Below, one piece after another: positions 61,715 through 64,000 of a stretch of DNA of 64,000 nt (within the stretch, counting starts at the first letter, position 1; each line of letters opens with the position of its first letter). Under the pieces are notes generated by a model. It was not told the origin of the DNA. It did no database searches and saw only the letters and a list, made by a program, of their open reading frames with translations. The translations under genes were made by a program, and so were the position numbers. This DNA is from Acidobacteria bacterium Ga0077553 (GTDB lineage: Bacteria > Acidobacteriota > Terriglobia > Bryobacterales > Bryobacteraceae). The stretch is from the NCBI GenBank assembly GCA_001464575.1, contig LNFE01000252.1, forward strand, positions 1-64,000, read 5' to 3'.

Positions 61715-64000
61715 AAGCGCAGCCGGCCTAGTATCTGCACCATGCGCATCGGGTTGCCAGCCACTGGCACCCCGAACTGCGCGTTGCCGACTACGGTATT
61801 CCAGTTGGGAAAGGTGGCGTTGTTCAGGACGTTGGCGGCTTCGGCGCGGAACTCCCAGACGGCGCGGCCTTTGGTGCGGAAGTTGCGGGTGAGGGCGGTA
61901 TTGACGGCCAACTGCTTAGGCCCGTCGATCGTGTTTCTTCCGGCGTTACCCCATTGACCCTCGCCCGGCGCGGTGTAGGCCGCCGGGTTGAGGTTCAGGC
62001 CTTCCGGCGCGGCATACAGGTCCGCACCTGTATAGTCGGGCCGCCAACTGCCGGTGACTCCGGTGCCCGGCACCGGCCGGAGCCATACCGGAGTTAGTGG
62101 CAGTCCCGAGCCCGCCATCCACTGGACGGTCCAGCTCCAATCCCGCATCCAGCGCCACGGAGTCCGTGCTCCGGAGTTGAATTCGGCTGTTCCGGTGACG
62201 GCATGCCGCTGGTCGAAGTTGGACCGGCCCCGCTCCGCGGCCAGATCGAGCCGATTCTGCGCGACATGCGTTGCCCCTTGGCCCTTTGGCCCCAAGGCCG
62301 TGTTGTCGAGCGCCTTCGCCCAGGTGTAGTTCACCGACGCCGAGATCCGGCCGCCCAGCCGCCGGCTGAGCCGGAGGCTACCCGCCTGCCGGTTGGAGGT
62401 TCCATTTGTGGTCAGGAAGGTCGCGCCCACGCCGGGGACGGCACGGTCGGGCGCGGTACCGGGCAGCACCTGCTGCTGGCCGCGCGTACCTTGCGTACCC
62501 TGGTAGAGCGCGAGCAGTTCCCACTCCGCCGGCAGGACCATCTGCACGGAGCCCTGCCAGCTGTGCGCGTAGCCGACCCGGAAGTTGGGGTCTACCCCGA
62601 AAAAGGCCGCCTCCGCCTCCGCCGGGAACCCATTGGCTAACGTAAGAGGGCCGCCGATGCGGAGGCTGCGGGATAGCGGCGCCTGCTGGGCCATCCGCAT
62701 CATCACCGGCGCATAGACCGCCGCGTCATGGAACACGCCGTAACCCGCCCGCAGCACCACCGGCGCTTGCCCAGGCCGCCAGGCCAAGCCAACTCGGGGC
62801 GAAAAGTTGTTCCGGTCCGGGCGCAACGGCCCGCCGGGGTTTATCAGGCGGCCATACTTTTCCGTTAGCGGCGACCAATACTCCCATCGCATGGCGAGGT
62901 TCAAGGTTAACGACGGCCGCACGCGCCAATCGTCGTTCCCGAACACCTCCACGGTCGCGCCGCGGAGATACTTATCGGCGTTGCCGTAGGCAATCATGGC
63001 CGTATCTGGCCGGCCGGCGCTGAACTTATTCCAATCGTCACCCGTGAAGGCGAACACCCCGCGCGCCTCTTCCTGGCCAACGATGTTGAACTGCTGGCGC
63101 CGGTAACTCATCCCTCCGCTCCAGGTATGTTTGCCCCGCACCATCGATCCATCGCCGGTCACGCCCGCCACTTGGTTACGCCGCCACACCGATTGCGGCG
63201 TTCGGAGGGCGGCAATGCCTCCGCTGAACTCGAGAGTGGGCGGACCCCAGTTCACGGGATCTTGATTATTGCCGGATATGCCCGCTTCGGCGGAAACATT
63301 CCTCCTACCGGCAAAAAACGGCGTCACTTCGTTCTCCAGCCAACTCAACTGCGCACCCACGCGCAGAAACGCCCGGGCCCCGTAAGCGCGGCGGTAGCCA
63401 GCGGTCAGGTTGCCGCCGCCGGTCCTGGTCTGATCCACGAATCCGAATAAGTCCTCGGTATCCGTCCGCGTGCTCTGCCAGGCGAAGCTGCTGAGCACCG
63501 TGTGGCGGCGCACAGTTCGCTGCCACTTACTCTGCACTTCGTCCTGATGAAAGCCGCTGGTTACCACTTTTTGAAAGTTGTATTGCGAACTACCGGGAAA
63601 ATTTGGTTGCGGGTAGAGCTTCACTAACTCGGCCGCCTGCGGGTTCACCACCTGCGCCCGCTGGATGCCGGTCGGCACCAGGCCGGTAATCGTCTGCGGG
63701 CTCCGGTTCCGCATGCTTTGGTAGTTCATCGAAAAATCCCGGCCGCCGAACGCGGCTAAGCCCTGCGCCCGGTGGTAGTCCGGCTTTGCCATGCGCTGGC
63801 CGGTCAACGAATAGGCCCGCGCATCCCAGGCCGGCTGGTTCCATAAACCAGCCAGCGAGCCGTTGTAAGCCGAGGACTTTGCTTTCCGAATCTCCGGCGC
63901 CTGCCAGTCGGCCAGGGGCGTCGGTCCGGCCTTGGCCTCTTCTTTGTCATCGCTCAACCGTTGGGCCTCCGTGACCAGCGGAGGAGCCGTTTCCTTGGGG
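61711..64000 (-). CDS. Oar-like TonB-dependent receptor, C-terminal part (5' end outside window)
   Basis: The frame is open to the right edge, so the signal peptide and regulatory domain are missing; about 763 residues of plug-end and beta-barrel are present. Barrel features: ARAYSLTGQRMAKPDYHRAQ, FSMNYQSMRNRSPQTITGLV (the usual ISGYRG-like block), LTLNLAMRWEYWSPLTEKYG, FSPRVGLAWRPGQ, SVNYTWAKALDN, FDQRHAVTGTAEFNSG and a terminal VQILGRLRF ending in Phe. It is a shorter-barrel relative of the receptors at 5,401 and 38,497. Ligand unknown. The stop overlaps that of the SDR gene. Confidence 0.9.
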   Translation of the reverse strand, partial: PKETAPPLVTEAQRLSDDKEEAKAGPTPLADWQAPEIRKAKSSAYNGSLAGLWNQPAWDARAYSLTGQRMAKPDYHRAQGLAAFGGRDFSMNYQSMRNRSPQTITGLVPTGIQRAQVVNPQAAELVKLYPQPNFPGSSQYNFQKVVTSGFHQDEVQSKWQRTVRRHTVLSSFAWQSTRTDTEDLFGFVDQTRTGGGNLTAGYRRAYGARAFLRVGAQLSWLENEVTPFFAGRRNVSAEAGISGNNQDPVNWGPPTLEFSGGIAALRTPQSVWRRNQVAGVTGDGSMVRGKHTWSGGMSYRRQQFNIVGQEEARGVFAFTGDDWNKFSAGRPDTAMIAYGNADKYLRGATVEVFGNDDWRVRPSLTLNLAMRWEYWSPLTEKYGRLINPGGPLRPDRNNFSPRVGLAWRPGQAPVVLRAGYGVFHDAAVYAPVMMRMAQQAPLSRSLRIGGPLTLANGFPAEAEAAFFGVDPNFRVGYAHSWQGSVQMVLPAEWELLALYQGTQGTRGQQQVLPGTAPDRAVPGVGATFLTTNGTSNRQAGSLRLSRRLGGRISASVNYTWAKALDNTALGPKGQGATHVAQNRLDLAAERGRSNFDQRHAVTGTAEFNSGARTPWRWMRDWSWTVQWMAGSGLPLTPVWLRPVPGTGVTGSWRPDYTGADLYAAPEGLNLNPAAYTAPGEGQWGNAGRNTIDGPKQLAVNTALTRNFRTKGRAVWEFRAEAANVLNNATFPNWNTVVGNAQFGVPVAGNPMRMVQILGRLRF

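Noticed and set aside
63785-64000. TTG at 63,957 as the start of the last receptor
   Set aside because: No signal peptide follows and the frame stays open to the right edge; the protein is truncated by the window.
1-64000. CRISPR arrays, insertion sequences, prophage genes, rRNA or tRNA genes
   Set aside because: No repeat-spacer pattern, transposase, integrase, terminal inverted repeat or recognisable tRNA/rRNA sequence was seen in any intergenic gap; no gap exceeds about 300 bp.

Overview
The window is GC-rich (roughly 60% or more by eye), compact and almost fully coding. It looks like the chromosome of an acidobacterium of the Bryobacterales/Solibacter type. The family mix points there: Oar-like TonB-dependent receptors with an N-terminal carboxypeptidase-regulatory domain, repeated pairs of 'planctomycete cytochrome' (PSCyt/DUF1549/DUF1553, DUF1592) and Tat-exported DUF1501/DUF1552 proteins, Tat-exported sugar-phosphate isomerases, creatininase and DegT proteins, and a PEP-CTERM protein. 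Taxonomy is inference; no rRNA or tRNA gene was seen.

Left part (1-16,800): a GMC oxidoreductase (cut by the edge) with its small Tat-exported subunit. Then a long minus-strand run: an RND efflux operon (adaptor, pump, TolC), a HutI-like protein with glutamate formimidoyltransferase, a large Oar-like receptor, and a putative metal/siderophore operon (small CxxC protein, FepA/BtuB-like receptor, DUF4198-kelch protein). That last operon starts with a palindromic operator and a strongly structured leader. 16,875-20,771 (plus): NarL-type two-component system, secreted amidohydrolase, ThuA protein. 20,772-25,800: an ECF42-type sigma factor with its YCII/DGPF partner, class II aldolase and DUF4440 protein, an enolase-superfamily enzyme, a Cdd1 protein and a GlcG/HbpS protein.

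25,876-47,560 (mostly plus): Rrf2 regulator, a 417-residue c-type cytochrome and three cytochrome/DUF1501-type modules, interspersed with a PEP-CTERM protein, a racemase-family protein, a PA14 protein, an exported DegT aminotransferase (minus), another Oar-like receptor and a degenerate creatininase (minus). 47,557-56,591 (minus): a six-gene run MoxR - DUF58 - BatA-like - double-VWA - exported SelA-like PLP protein - membrane serine/threonine kinase. Right end: a CYTH-domain protein, a three-gene sugar operon (two TIM-barrel isomerases and a Gfo/Idh/MocA oxidoreductase), an SDR, and a third Oar-like receptor cut by the edge.

Three patterns cross the window. (1) Five genes or gene junctions are broken in a similar way, by short internal losses that shift the frame. 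(2) Seven monocistronic or first genes have a TANNNT hexamer ending exactly 6 nt before the start codon, the signature of leaderless transcripts. (3) Several enzymes (HutI-like, creatininase, racemase) lack residues their families normally need.
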